DNA of 64,000 bases. It comes from Vreelandella lutescens (GTDB taxonomy: Bacteria; Pseudomonadota; Gammaproteobacteria; Pseudomonadales; Halomonadaceae). The translations under genes and the position numbers were made by a program. Each line of letters opens with the position of its first letter. The first letter of the stretch is position 1. Positions 55,890-64,000 of this stretch are shown here, in pieces. The DNA lies in contig NZ_BMHM01000005.1 in the NCBI RefSeq assembly GCF_014640815.1, positions 62,001 through 126,000 on the forward strand, written 5' to 3'. Below the pieces are notes generated by a model, which saw only the letters and a program-made list of their open reading frames with translations, was not told the origin of the DNA and made no database searches.

Positions 55890-57059
55890 TTAGCCTGAAT
55901 AAGGCGTTTCCAGGGCGCTGCCTAAGCGCTGCATAAACGCACTGCATTCATCGAGCTGCGCTGTTTCAATATACTCATCCGGCTGGTGCGCCTGGGCAAT
56001 ACTGCCCGGCCCTAAAATAATGGTTTGTAACCCCTGGCCTTGGAACTGCCCAGCTTCCGTGGCGTAAGCGACCGCGTGCTGGCAGCAGCCGCTAGGCAAA
56101 TGGTCCTGCGCTAACCGCAGCACCTGCTGATTGTTACGGTCGGCTAGCCCCGGCACCGTTACATTCAGCGGCTCAGTCATGATGTCCACGGTTTTGCCCT
56201 GAGCGCTTAACGCCTCACTGAGCGTTGCGCAGTAGTCGCTAAAACGCCCGTACACCTCTTCAAAGGTCTCCGTGGGCAGGTGGCGAATCTCCCACTCGAA
56301 CTGACACTCCCGCGCCATGATGTTAATGGCCGTGCCACCTCTGATTTTACCCACATGCAAACTGGTATGCGGCACGTTAAAAGCCTCATCCACGCGCCCA
56401 TCTTCCACCAGTGCCGCCATGGTGTCTTCAATAAACGTCACTAGCCTGGCGGCCACGTGGATCGCGGACGTGCCTTGATTCACCTGGCTGCTGTGTGCTT
56501 CACGGCCAATCACGGTGGTGCGCAGGTTGGTCGCGCCCTTTTGCGCGACCACCGGCTGCATACTGGTGGGCTCGCCTACGATCACATGGGCGGTGGTGGA
56601 GTAGTGCTCATAAAAGCGTTTGATCAAGCTGGGGGCGCCCACGCAGCCGATCTCTTCATCATAAGAGAAGCCGAAGTAGATTGGCTGCTTCAGCGGTGCC
56701 TTCGCCCAGGTAGGCACCATGGCGAGCGCGCAGGCAATAAAGCCCTTCATATCGCAGGTGCCGCGCCCGTACAAACGGCCATCGCCGCCATTGCGCAGGG
56801 TGAACGGGTCGCTGCTCCAGGGCTGGCCAGCCACAGGCACCACATCGGTATGGCCAGACAGCATCACGCCGCCGGGGGCATCCGGGCCAATGCGGGCAAT
56901 CAGGTTGGCTTTGGTACCGCAGGGGCTCATCACCCGCTCAGCGGTCACGCCGTAATCGGCTAAATAGCGCTCAACAAACTCAATCAGCGCCAGGTTCGAC
57001 TCGCTAGAGGTGGTATCAAACGCCACCAGTTGGGTCAGCAGCGCAGTTACGTTCGTCAT
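55890..57059 (-). CDS. argE: Acetylornithine deacetylase
   Basis: A 389-residue M20-family zinc amidohydrolase starting MTNVTALLTQLVAFDTTSSE; an in-frame start 13 codons upstream lacks family similarity. It hydrolyses N-acetylornithine in arginine synthesis. Motifs: metal ligand in MLSGHTDVVPVAGQPW near residue 70, bridging Asp in YGRGTCDMKGFIA near 103, catalytic Glu-Glu in YDEEIGCVGAP and the dimerisation-domain EAHSSQVNQG. It is divergent from ugpB; the shared 200-bp region holds PhoB-type repeats oriented toward ugpB. N-carbamoyl or succinyl substrates are less likely alternatives. Confidence 0.9.
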   Translation of the reverse strand: MTNVTALLTQLVAFDTTSSESNLALIEFVERYLADYGVTAERVMSPCGTKANLIARIGPDAPGGVMLSGHTDVVPVAGQPWSSDPFTLRNGGDGRLYGRGTCDMKGFIACALAMVPTWAKAPLKQPIYFGFSYDEEIGCVGAPSLIKRFYEHYSTTAHVIVGEPTSMQPVVAQKGATNLRTTVIGREAHSSQVNQGTSAIHVAARLVTFIEDTMAALVEDGRVDEAFNVPHTSLHVGKIRGGTAINIMARECQFEWEIRHLPTETFEEVYGRFSDYCATLSEALSAQGKTVDIMTEPLNVTVPGLADRNNQQVLRLAQDHLPSGCCQHAVAYATEAGQFQGQGLQTIILGPGSIAQAHQPDEYIETAQLDECSAFMQRLGSALETPYSG

Positions 57060-57149
57060 GTTTATCTCGTTGGTTAGGCTTTTTAGCCACCCTAGCACCC
57101 CGCATTCCCTTTGCCTACTGAGCGCTGCCAGCGCCTCACTAAAGGTTGA

Positions 57150-57193
57150 CCGTCACGACAAGTTCACCGTGCATTCATGAAAGCGTCATCTAC
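57150..57193 (+). promoter_or_regulatory. Tandem PhoB-box repeats upstream of ugpB
   Basis: Four consecutive 11-mers: CCGTCACGACA, AGTTCACCGTG, CATTCATGAAA, GCGTCATCTAC, each with a (G/T)TCAY core in phase. The array ends 67 bp before the ugpB start at 57261. ugp belongs to the Pho regulon in E. coli. Confidence 0.72.
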
Positions 57194-57260
57194 ACTTTCT
57201 ACTGTTCAGTGCACCCAAAAACTTAATAAACGTACTGCGCAGGACCTACAAGGAGCCGTT

Positions 57261-58586
57261 ATGTCTCGTTTCACGTTGCACGCGCTTGCCCTCGGTGTTG
57301 CCACCGCCTCGTTCAGCCTCTCTGCTACTGCCGCTACCGAAGTCACCTGGTGGCATGCTATGGGCGGCCAACTGGGCGAAATCCTGGAAGGCATGACCGA
57401 GGAGTTCAACGCTTCTCAAGATGAGTACCGCGTTACCCCCAGCTACCGCGGCAACTATACCGAAACCATGACCGGCGCTATTGCAGCGTTCCGCGCAGGC
57501 GAGCAGCCGCACATTCTGCAAGTGTTTGAAGTCGGCACCGGCACCATGATGAACGCCGAAGGGGCGATTTATCCGGTGTATGAGCTGATGGAAGCTCATG
57601 GCCGTGCGTTTGATCGCGAAGCCTTCCTGCCCGCCGTGGTGGGCTACTACACCGATACCAACGGCAACATGCTGTCGTTCCCGTTTAACTCCTCCACGCC
57701 CATCATGTACTACAACCGTGATGCGTTTGAGGAAGCAGGCCTAGACCCAGAACAGCCGCCGCAAACCTGGGAAGAGCTCGCGGAATACGCCACTCAAATT
57801 ACCGAATCTGGTGCTGCTAACTGCGGTTTTACCACCTCTTGGCCAAGCTGGGTGATGCTGGAGAACTTCTCCGCCATGCATAACTCCCCGCTGGGCACGC
57901 TAGAAAACGGCTTTGGCGGTATGGACACCGAGCTGAACTTCAACAACGAGCTGGTCGCCCGCCACTGGGATAACCTGAAAACCTGGCAAGATGCTGGCGC
58001 CTTCAAATGGGGCGGCCCCGGCCCTGGCCCAGATGCGGAACCGCTGTTCTACTCCCAAGAGTGTGCGATCTTCTTCGGTTCGTCCGCCTCCCGTGCAGAC
58101 GTGGCTGCCAATGCCGACTTTGAAGTAGGCTTTGGCATGCAGCCCTACTACGCTGACGTAGAAGGCGCGCCGCAGAACTCCATCATTGGCGGAGCCACGC
58201 TGTGGGCCTTGCAGGGCCACACTGATGACGAATACGCCGCCGTCGCAGCGTTTTTCGAGTACCTCTCTCAGCCGGAAGTACAGGCCACGTGGCATCAGCA
58301 AACCGGCTACCTGCCGATTACTCAAGCCGCTTGGGATTTGAGTCAAGAGCAGGGCTACTACGATGAGAACCCTGGTGCGGATATCTCGCTGAAGCAGATG
58401 ACGCTCAACGAGCCTACTGAGAACTCAAAAGGCCTGCGCTTTGGCAACTTCGTCCAGATCCGCGACATCATCTCTGAAGAGATGGAAGCGGTGATGACCG
58501 GCAATAAGTCAGGCCAAGAAGCCGCCGATGCCGCGGTGGAGCGTGGCAACGGGCTACTGCGCGACTTTGAATCTGCCAACCAGTAA
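57261..58586 (+). CDS. ugpB: Glycerol-3-phosphate ABC transporter binding protein UgpB
   Basis: A 441-residue periplasmic receptor for sn-glycerol-3-phosphate and related diesters. The ATG at 57261 follows AAGGAG; the frame is open to an ATG at 57177, but that extension overlaps PhoB sites and spoils the signal peptide (MSRFTLHALALGVATASFSL...ATA). Mature motifs VTWWHAMGGQLGEILEGMTE, PSYRGNYTETMTGAIAAFRA, PHILQVFEVGTGTMM and PFNSSTPIMYYNRDAFEEAG are those of UgpB. It heads ugpB-ugpA-ugpE-ugpC; a 17-bp hairpin separates it from ugpA. Confidence 0.95.
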   Translation: MSRFTLHALALGVATASFSLSATAATEVTWWHAMGGQLGEILEGMTEEFNASQDEYRVTPSYRGNYTETMTGAIAAFRAGEQPHILQVFEVGTGTMMNAEGAIYPVYELMEAHGRAFDREAFLPAVVGYYTDTNGNMLSFPFNSSTPIMYYNRDAFEEAGLDPEQPPQTWEELAEYATQITESGAANCGFTTSWPSWVMLENFSAMHNSPLGTLENGFGGMDTELNFNNELVARHWDNLKTWQDAGAFKWGGPGPGPDAEPLFYSQECAIFFGSSASRADVAANADFEVGFGMQPYYADVEGAPQNSIIGGATLWALQGHTDDEYAAVAAFFEYLSQPEVQATWHQQTGYLPITQAAWDLSQEQGYYDENPGADISLKQMTLNEPTENSKGLRFGNFVQIRDIISEEMEAVMTGNKSGQEAADAAVERGNGLLRDFESANQ

Positions 58587-58594
58587 GTAAGCAC

Positions 58595-58638
58595 CGGCAT
58601 CGCCGCCTGCCTTTTGGGCAGGCGGCGATGCCGTTTTT
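58595..58638 (+). terminator. Intra-operon hairpin between ugpB and ugpA
   Basis: CGGCATCGCCGCCTGCC / GGCAGGCGGCGATGCCG, a perfect 17-bp stem with 5-nt loop and TTTTT directly after. It is a full terminator by structure within an operon, so partial termination or mRNA protection would favour receptor over permease synthesis. Confidence 0.85.
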
Positions 58639-58671
58639 AGTGCCGTCTGTTAATCGCAGGTTTCATCGCCT

Positions 58672-59556
58672 ATGCAAACTAAACGCATGACCTTCCCAGG
58701 GCGCTTTCTGCCCTACGCGCTGCTCGCCCCTCAGGTCATTATCACGCTGATTTTCTTTATCTGGCCTGCTGGCCAAGCGCTCTATCAATCACTGTTACGT
58801 GAAGACGCGTTTGGGCTGCGCACCACCTTTGTGGGGCTTGAGAACTTCGCCCGCCTGTTCCGTGATGGCAGCTATCTCAATTCACTGTCGGTGACGGTGG
58901 TGTTTGCCGTTGGCACGACGCTGCTCTCCATGACAGTGGCGCTGCTGCTGGCCTGCACGGTGAATCGCATGATTCGTTCGCGCAGCACCTATACCACCTT
59001 GCTGGTGTGGCCCTATGCCATTGCCCCCGCCATTGCCGGGGTGCTGTGGTGGTTTATCTTCAACCCCTCCATTGGCATCGTGCCTTATATGCTGGATATG
59101 GTGGGCTACCAGTGGAACCACCGCACCTCTGGAGCAGACGCCATGCTGCTGGTGATTTTTGCCGCCGCCTGGAAACAGATCTCCTATAACTTTCTGTTCT
59201 TCCTCGCCGGGCTGCAGTCGATTCCTCAATCGCTCATTGAAGCCGCTGCCATTGATGGCGCCAGCCCCATGAAGCGCTTCTGGACCATTGTGTTCCCGCT
59301 GCTGTCGCCGACCACGTTCTTCCTGATGGTGGTGAACGTGGTGTACGCGATGTTCGATACCTTCGGGATTATTCACGCCACTACCCAGGGCGGCCCCGCC
59401 CAGGCCACCAACACGCTGGTGTACAAGGTGTATGCCGATGGCTTTGTCGGCCTGAACCTGGGGTCATCCGCCGCGCAGTCGGTGATTTTGATGGTGATTG
59501 TGGTGGCACTCACGGTAGTGCAATTCCGCTTTATCGAGCGCCGGGTGAACTACTAG
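58672..59556 (+). CDS. ugpA: Glycerol-3-phosphate ABC transporter permease UgpA
   Basis: A 294-residue inner-membrane permease with six helices. The N-terminal block [20 protein letters not shown] and the coupling motif [20 protein letters not shown] near residue 185 are typical. Late segments [20 protein letters not shown] match UgpA proteins. It pairs with UgpE. Confidence 0.94.
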   Translation: MQTKRMTFPGRFLPYALLAPQVIITLIFFIWPAGQALYQSLLREDAFGLRTTFVGLENFARLFRDGSYLNSLSVTVVFAVGTTLLSMTVALLLACTVNRMIRSRSTYTTLLVWPYAIAPAIAGVLWWFIFNPSIGIVPYMLDMVGYQWNHRTSGADAMLLVIFAAAWKQISYNFLFFLAGLQSIPQSLIEAAAIDGASPMKRFWTIVFPLLSPTTFFLMVVNVVYAMFDTFGIIHATTQGGPAQATNTLVYKVYADGFVGLNLGSSAAQSVILMVIVVALTVVQFRFIERRVNY

Positions 59557-59583
59557 CCGCAGGCTGACTGTTGGAGTTTTGTC

Positions 59584-60426
59584 ATGGTTGAAAATCGTCC
59601 CTGGGCGAACTTTTTTGCCCACTTAACGCTGATGGTAGGCGTCGCGGTGGTGGTGTTTCCCGTTTATGTGGCGCTGGTGGCCTCCACCCAAGCGCCGGGC
59701 GACCTGCTGCGCGGCACGCTGCCGATGCTACCCGGTGCACACGGCATCGAAAACTTTACCCGTATGTGGCAATCCGGCGTATCTAACGCGGGCGCACCGC
59801 CTGCCGGCAAAATGCTATGGAACAGCTTTATCATGGCCATGGCGATTACCGTGGGTAAGCTGTCGATTTCGCTGCTCTCCGCGTTTGCGATTGTGTACTT
59901 CCGCTTCCGCTTTCGGATGTTCTTCTTCTGGCTCATCTTTCTTACCCTGATGCTGCCGGTGGAGGTACGCATTATTCCTACCTTCCAGGTGGTCGCGGAT
60001 CTCAACATGCTCAATAGCTTTGCCGGGCTGTCGATACCGCTCATTGCTTCCGCCACCGCGACGTTTTTGTTTCGGCAGTTTTTCATGACGATCCCCGAAG
60101 AGATGCTGGAAGCAGCCCGGGTGGATGGCGCAGGCCCGCTGAAATTCTTTAAAGACATTCTGATGCCGCTCTCGATCACCAATATCGCCGCGCTGTTCGT
60201 GATTATGTTTATTTACGGCTGGAACCAGTATTTATGGCCGCTGCTGATCACTACCGACCCGGACTACTACACCATTGTGATGGGCATTCAGCGCATGACC
60301 TCTGAGGAGAACCCCCAGTGGCACCTCATTATGGCTGCCGTGGTAATGGCGGCTCTGCCACCGGTATTAGTGATTTTGTTTATGCAACGCCTGTTTGTGA
60401 AAGGCCTGACCGAGACGGAGAAATAA
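59584..60426 (+). CDS. ugpE: Glycerol-3-phosphate ABC transporter permease UgpE
   Basis: A 280-residue inner-membrane permease of six helices. [20 protein letters not shown] near residue 28 and the coupling motif [20 protein letters not shown] near 180 are family marks; the final region [20 protein letters not shown] agrees with UgpE. TTGGAG precedes the ATG. The stop is 2 bp before the ugpC start. Confidence 0.94.
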   Translation: MVENRPWANFFAHLTLMVGVAVVVFPVYVALVASTQAPGDLLRGTLPMLPGAHGIENFTRMWQSGVSNAGAPPAGKMLWNSFIMAMAITVGKLSISLLSAFAIVYFRFRFRMFFFWLIFLTLMLPVEVRIIPTFQVVADLNMLNSFAGLSIPLIASATATFLFRQFFMTIPEEMLEAARVDGAGPLKFFKDILMPLSITNIAALFVIMFIYGWNQYLWPLLITTDPDYYTIVMGIQRMTSEENPQWHLIMAAVVMAALPPVLVILFMQRLFVKGLTETEK

Positions 60427-60428
60427 CC

Positions 60429-61484
60429 ATGGCCAGCATTACCTTGGAAGGGCTGAAAAAAACCTACGCGGGCAACGTGGCGGCGGTCAAAGGGGTCGAT
60501 TTACACATTCAGGACGGCGAGTTTGTGGTGCTGGTCGGGCCTTCTGGCTGCGGTAAATCCACCCTGCTGCGCATGGTGGCTGGCCTGGAGACCATTACCG
60601 AGGGCACCCTAAAAATCGGTGAGCGGGTGGTGAACCAGCTAGAGCCCGCCGAGCGGGATATCGCCATGGTGTTCCAAAACTATGCCCTCTACCCCCATAT
60701 GACGGTGTACAACAACCTGGCGTATGGGCTGAAGAATCGCGGTTTCAAGAAAGACGACATCGACCAGCGGGTGCGCACGGCGGCCAAGATGCTGGAGATA
60801 GAAGACTTCTTGGAGCGCAAACCGCGCAAGCTCTCCGGTGGCCAGCGCCAGCGGGTAGCGATGGGCCGTGCGTTAGTGCGCGAGCCCGCCGCGTTTCTGT
60901 TTGATGAGCCGCTCTCTAACCTAGATGCCAAGCTGCGCGTGCAGATGCGCGTCGAGATCAAACAGCTGCAGCGGCGGTTAAAAACCACCAGCCTCTATGT
61001 GACCCACGACCAGCTCGAGGCGATGACGCTGGGAGATAGGCTTGTGGTGCTCAATGCCGGTCAGATAGAGCAGGTGGGCACGCCGATGGAGATCTACGCC
61101 CGTCCGGCCACTATGTTTGTGGCGGAGTTTATTGGCTCCCCAGCCATGAACATGCTGCCGCTGGATTACCTTGCGCAGCAGGATACTCAGGGTGTGCTGA
61201 GCCAGTTGCCGAAAGAGACCGATACTGTCGGCATCCGCCCAGACGACATGCAACTCACCCCGCCAGCCGCGCCCTACGTCATGCTAGACGCCACCTTGAT
61301 GCTGTTTGAAGCCGCCGGGGCAGAGAGCCATCTCTACCTGAACCTGGCAGGCAGCGACCAACCCACGGTAGTGCGTACCGCAGGCCAGCCGCCGGTCAGC
61401 GAAGGTGAAACGCTGCAGGTGTACGTGACCAGCGATGCGCTTCACCCGTTCAACCGCACCACCGGCAAGCGCACCGCCCATTAG
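60429..61484 (+). CDS. ugpC: Glycerol-3-phosphate ABC transporter ATPase UgpC
   Basis: A 351-residue ATPase starting [21 protein letters not shown] longer frame from 60318 runs inside ugpE and is rejected. Walker [10 protein letters not shown] near residue 36, Q-loop [20 protein letters not shown], signature LSGGQRQR, Walker [14 protein letters not shown] and switch His in [11 protein letters not shown] are intact. The C-terminal TOBE/MalK-like regulatory domain runs from about 235. It powers the UgpAE channel. Confidence 0.94.
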   Translation: MASITLEGLKKTYAGNVAAVKGVDLHIQDGEFVVLVGPSGCGKSTLLRMVAGLETITEGTLKIGERVVNQLEPAERDIAMVFQNYALYPHMTVYNNLAYGLKNRGFKKDDIDQRVRTAAKMLEIEDFLERKPRKLSGGQRQRVAMGRALVREPAAFLFDEPLSNLDAKLRVQMRVEIKQLQRRLKTTSLYVTHDQLEAMTLGDRLVVLNAGQIEQVGTPMEIYARPATMFVAEFIGSPAMNMLPLDYLAQQDTQGVLSQLPKETDTVGIRPDDMQLTPPAAPYVMLDATLMLFEAAGAESHLYLNLAGSDQPTVVRTAGQPPVSEGETLQVYVTSDALHPFNRTTGKRTAH

Positions 61485-61493
61485 TACCCAGCG

Positions 61494-61552
61494 CCTAGGC
61501 GGGTAACAACGTTACTCGCCTAATGTTACCCGCCTAAGGTTACTCCCCTAAG
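61494..61552. repeat. Short tandem and inverted repeats after ugpC
   Basis: Three imperfect 14-bp tandem units: GTTACTCGCCTAAT (61511-61524), GTTACCCGCCTAAG (61525-61538), GTTACTCCCCTAAG (61539-61552). The first also pairs with TAGGCGGGTAAC at 61496-61507 as a hairpin. The last unit includes the stop codon of the convergent 5'-nucleotidase gene. Confidence 0.65.
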
Positions 61553-63174
61553 GCACGGTCAGTAATGCGCCCTTCAGGTTGGTAAAATACTTCACCAAGC
61601 GCCACGATGTGGTCACGCAGCATTTCCCAATCGGTATTGCCCACGATGGTGTTACGGCCATCGTCATAGGCAGCCCCTAACGCTGCGTGGCTGTCGCCGC
61701 CCGCCGCCGTGAAGTTATTGGTCGCCACGGTGTAAGTTTTATCGGGATCAATCGCCTGCATCGCGCCCTCTCGATTCACCTTCAAGCTCACCACACGCTC
61801 CCCCACCGGCAAGCGACTATCGAAGACCAGCTGCGTTCCTGCGGAGACCTGCAAGAAGCCACCGTTCTCTTCTGGTGCGTTGGCTAGGGCAATTTCAAAG
61901 GTTTCCAGCAGTTCAGCGCCGGTCACCTCCAGCAGCGTGAGGCGATTGCCAAACGGCTGCACGGCAACCAGCTCGCCCACGGTGACCTCACCTTCGGGTA
62001 ATGCTTCGCGAATACCGCCGCTATTTTGAAACGCCATGATGGTATCGGGAACCACCCGCTGGGCGGCGTAAAGCTGGCCATCGGCAATCAGGTTGCCCAG
62101 TGCCGTTTCGTTGGCCCGCACGCTTTGCGCCTCCCCCTGGCCATGGCGCGGGTTCTCCAGCGTACGAATCGCGGTGGCCCCCACCTGCTGGTCGCGCAGC
62201 GCCTCTATTGCCTGCGTAAAGGGTGCCAGTTGCGCAAGCGCTGCTTCGTCCGGCGTGCGCTCTTCAGTGGCGAGCAGCTCTCCGGTCACCTCTTGAACGA
62301 CGCCATCTGCATCAAACGTCACCTGCATCACGCCTAAATGCTCGCCATACTCACCGGCCTGGCCGATGGCCGTTGGGGCTTTCGCCTCACCTGCCAACGT
62401 GTGGCTCACCAGCGTAGGCGGCGTTACCCGCGTGTGGCTATGGCCGCCAATAATAATATCGATGCCTTCCACCTGCTGGGCCAACAGCAGGTCATTGCCG
62501 ACGCTTGGGTCGCTGTCATAGCCTAAATGCGTGAGCGCAATAATCTTGTTGACTCCCTGTGCTTCAAAGGCTGCCACCATGGCTTCAGCAGCTTCACGGT
62601 AGTCGCTGATAACGACCTCGCCGGGGCTGGAAATCGTTTCGCTATCCTGGGTACTCAAGCCAAAAATGCCGATCTGCTCGCCCTCCTGCTCCACAATAAT
62701 ACCGTCGTAGAGGTAGCCCGACTGGGGCGACGCGCTGATCGATTCGCCCACGCGTTCAGCAAACTCAGCGGCAGCGGAAAAGTCCAAGTTCGCGCCTAGA
62801 ACAGGGAAATTGGCCTCGGCAAAAAACGCGGCCAATGCTTGATGGCCTGCCTCAGGACTCCCTAAATCAAACTCATGATTACCGGGTACAAAGGCGTCAT
62901 ACCCCATTGCGTTCATAAAGGTCAGCGCATCCTGCCCTAGGAACTCATTGAAATAGAGCGTACCGGAAAAAATATCGCCCGCTTCCAGCAGCAGGCCATC
63001 GCCATAGGTGGCTTTCGCTTCATTGAGCGTGGTGATCAGCGATGGATAAGCATCGGTGCGGCCATGCAGATCGTTGGTGTGATAAAGGGTGAGGGTAAAC
63101 GACTGCGCCAATGCTGCTGGAGTCACAACCCATAGCGCTGTCCCTAGCGTGATGCCTGTTCGTAACGCATGCAT
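61540..63174 (-). CDS. Periplasmic 5'-nucleotidase / UDP-sugar hydrolase family (UshA-like)
   Basis: A 544-residue secreted enzyme using the ATG at 63174, 7 nt after AAGGAG; the ATG two codons upstream is too close to the RBS. Signal peptide about 1-23 (ending PAALA). The metallophosphatase domain shows LYHTNDLHGRTDA, LEAGDIFSG, PGNHEFDLG, ALTHLGYDSD and IIGGHSHTRV, all dinuclear metal motifs. The C-terminal specificity domain has FGNRLTLLEVTG near residue 405 and ATNNFTAAGGDSHAAL near 490. It releases phosphate from external nucleotides. It is divergent from a PhnD-like receptor gene, with PhoB-type repeats between. Confidence 0.9.
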   Translation of the reverse strand: MHALRTGITLGTALWVVTPAALAQSFTLTLYHTNDLHGRTDAYPSLITTLNEAKATYGDGLLLEAGDIFSGTLYFNEFLGQDALTFMNAMGYDAFVPGNHEFDLGSPEAGHQALAAFFAEANFPVLGANLDFSAAAEFAERVGESISASPQSGYLYDGIIVEQEGEQIGIFGLSTQDSETISSPGEVVISDYREAAEAMVAAFEAQGVNKIIALTHLGYDSDPSVGNDLLLAQQVEGIDIIIGGHSHTRVTPPTLVSHTLAGEAKAPTAIGQAGEYGEHLGVMQVTFDADGVVQEVTGELLATEERTPDEAALAQLAPFTQAIEALRDQQVGATAIRTLENPRHGQGEAQSVRANETALGNLIADGQLYAAQRVVPDTIMAFQNSGGIREALPEGEVTVGELVAVQPFGNRLTLLEVTGAELLETFEIALANAPEENGGFLQVSAGTQLVFDSRLPVGERVVSLKVNREGAMQAIDPDKTYTVATNNFTAAGGDSHAALGAAYDDGRNTIVGNTDWEMLRDHIVALGEVFYQPEGRITDRALGE

Positions 63175-63215
63175 AACCATGCTCCTTGCTGAGTGATGGG
63201 GGTAGGGCCATTAGT

Positions 63216-63281
63216 CTGTCATCTTCACGTGATCATACCGTCATCTTGACTACACCTTAGTGTCACAGTGACCTGCCACCC
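63216..63281 (+). promoter_or_regulatory. PhoB-box-like repeats between 5'-nucleotidase and PhnD-like genes
   Basis: In phase 11-mers on the + strand: CTGTCATCTTC, ACGTGATCATA, CCGTCATCTTG, ACTACACCTTA, GTGTCACAGTG, ACCTGCCACCC. The first, third and fifth match the half-site well. The last unit ends 69 bp before the receptor start at 63351. The divergent nucleotidase may share control. Confidence 0.65.
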
Positions 63282-63350
63282 TAATGCTGATCATAACGAG
63301 TGCCTACTGCTAGGTAGGCATCGCAAAAAACAGCTTAAGGGAACCCGACC

Positions 63351-64000
63351 ATGACGAAAACACTATTAACGTTGGCGATTGCCGCCGTGACCTTTACCGT
63401 GTCTACCGCCCATGCCAATAACGATTTAAGCAATGTATGCCCCAACCCTATTCGCATGGCCGATACCGGCATTGAGGGCATGGGCCCACTCGCCGAGGCA
63501 TTTGGCCCCTTTGCTGAAGCATTTGAACAGACCACCGGCCTCACGCTTGACATGTTCAGCCTGAGCAACCGCACCGCAGCAGGCACTGCGCTGCAGTATG
63601 ACGATGTCGACCTCGTGTTTGCGGGCCCGTCTGAGTTCGTCCTATTCGACCGTGAAAGCGACATTGAAATTCTATTTGCGATTGAGCGCCCCCACTACGG
63701 CAGCAGCTTCTATGTATCTGCCGATAGCGATATTCAGTCGCTGGAAGACCTGGCAGGCCACCGCGTCGCTTTGAAAGACGTGGGCTCCACCAGCGGCCAT
63801 ATTTTCCCGAGCCAGATGCTGGTTGATGCGGGTCTGGATATTGATCGCGATCTTGAGATCATTATGGCGGGCGATGCCCGTATTGCCGCGCTGGTTAACG
63901 GCGATGTGGATGCCATGGGCGGTGGTAATCGCGATATCGAAGAGATTCAAGCGATGGACCCGAACGGCGAGTATCGCGTGATTGCCACCAGCGACGTACT
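63351..64000 (+). CDS. PhnD-like phosphate/phosphonate ABC binding protein (5' part)
   Basis: Partial gene, open to the window end (216 complete codons). Signal peptide about 1-22 (MTKTLLTLAIAAVTFTVSTA, then HA). The mature part has RTAAGTALQYDDVDLVFAGPSEFVLF, then LKDVGSTSGHIFPSQMLVDA, then DARIAALVNGDVDAMGGGNR, the pattern of PhnD/PtxB/SsuA-type receptors; GSTSGH is a candidate oxyanion loop. AAGGGA precedes the ATG. PhoB-type repeats lie upstream. It is a second, distinct receptor of this superfamily in the window; its permease and ATPase genes would lie beyond 64 kb. Confidence 0.85.
   Translation, partial: MTKTLLTLAIAAVTFTVSTAHANNDLSNVCPNPIRMADTGIEGMGPLAEAFGPFAEAFEQTTGLTLDMFSLSNRTAAGTALQYDDVDLVFAGPSEFVLFDRESDIEILFAIERPHYGSSFYVSADSDIQSLEDLAGHRVALKDVGSTSGHIFPSQMLVDAGLDIDRDLEIIMAGDARIAALVNGDVDAMGGGNRDIEEIQAMDPNGEYRVIATSDV

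Noticed and set aside
60318-60428. Longer UgpC start
   Set aside because: The added 37 residues lie wholly in ugpE and resemble no ATPase N-terminus; ATG 60429 fits the family.

Overview
The window looks like chromosomal DNA of a halophilic or halotolerant gammaproteobacterium, most likely Halomonadaceae (Halomonas/Vreelandella type). This is an inference from gammaproteobacterial housekeeping blocks (smpB-ssrA; rplU-rpmA-obgE-proB with divergent ispB), an NhaD-type Na+/H+ antiporter, many ABC/TRAP/TTT-type solute receptors and a high density of c-di-GMP proteins. No rRNA, CRISPR array or intact mobile element is seen. Base use is GC-rich except for a small AT-richer island just after ssrA.

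Layout. 1-2.2 kb: the end of smpB, the tmRNA gene ssrA, and a 1.5 kb island between two 77-bp direct repeats of the ssrA 3' end. The island holds a wrecked tyrosine integrase, a 21-codon ORF with a strong RBS, and a membrane-anchored DUF4760-like protein. 2.3-12.3 kb: a Ca2+/Na+ antiporter, an orphan TAXI receptor, a HAD phosphatase followed by a dipeptide-type ABC importer with fused ATPases, and nhaD. 12.3-22.5 kb: two GGDEF/EAL proteins, a GST, an ABM-domain membrane protein, small conserved proteins, a SprA-like metalloprotease, a NIT-domain chemoreceptor and an NlpC/P60 lipoprotein. 22.6-33.9 kb: a phosphonate-type ABC importer with a terminal histidine phosphatase, an EAL-CBS-GGDEF protein, a PhoD-like phosphatase, and a two-component system flanked by two PepSY proteins. 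34-42 kb: glutamate dehydrogenase, a DUF1853 protein, proB, obgE, rpmA, rplU, ispB, tRNA-Pro(CGG) and a TSUP permease. 42-50 kb: an XPD/DinG-type helicase with a nuclease-like N-terminus coupled to a FAN1-like nuclease, an acetylpolyamine amidohydrolase, a MASE1-EAL protein and a GIY-YIG protein. 50-57 kb: a large PAS-GGDEF-EAL protein, an orphan TctC/Bug receptor, a YchJ protein, a small unknown gene and argE. 57-64 kb: ugpBAEC, a 5'-nucleotidase and the start of a PhnD-like receptor.

A unifying theme is phosphorus scavenging. Tandem 11-bp repeats of PhoB-box type (CTGTCAT-like) are readable upstream of phnD, the EAL-CBS-GGDEF gene, ugpB and the PhnD-like gene/5'-nucleotidase pair. Phosphate starvation would then switch on importers for phosphonate-like compounds and glycerol-3-phosphate, a periplasmic nucleotidase and, unusually, a c-di-GMP phosphodiesterase candidate. 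No C-P lyase genes occur in the window. Five GGDEF/EAL proteins lie within about 41 kb, some with degenerate motifs, so c-di-GMP signalling is the second theme.
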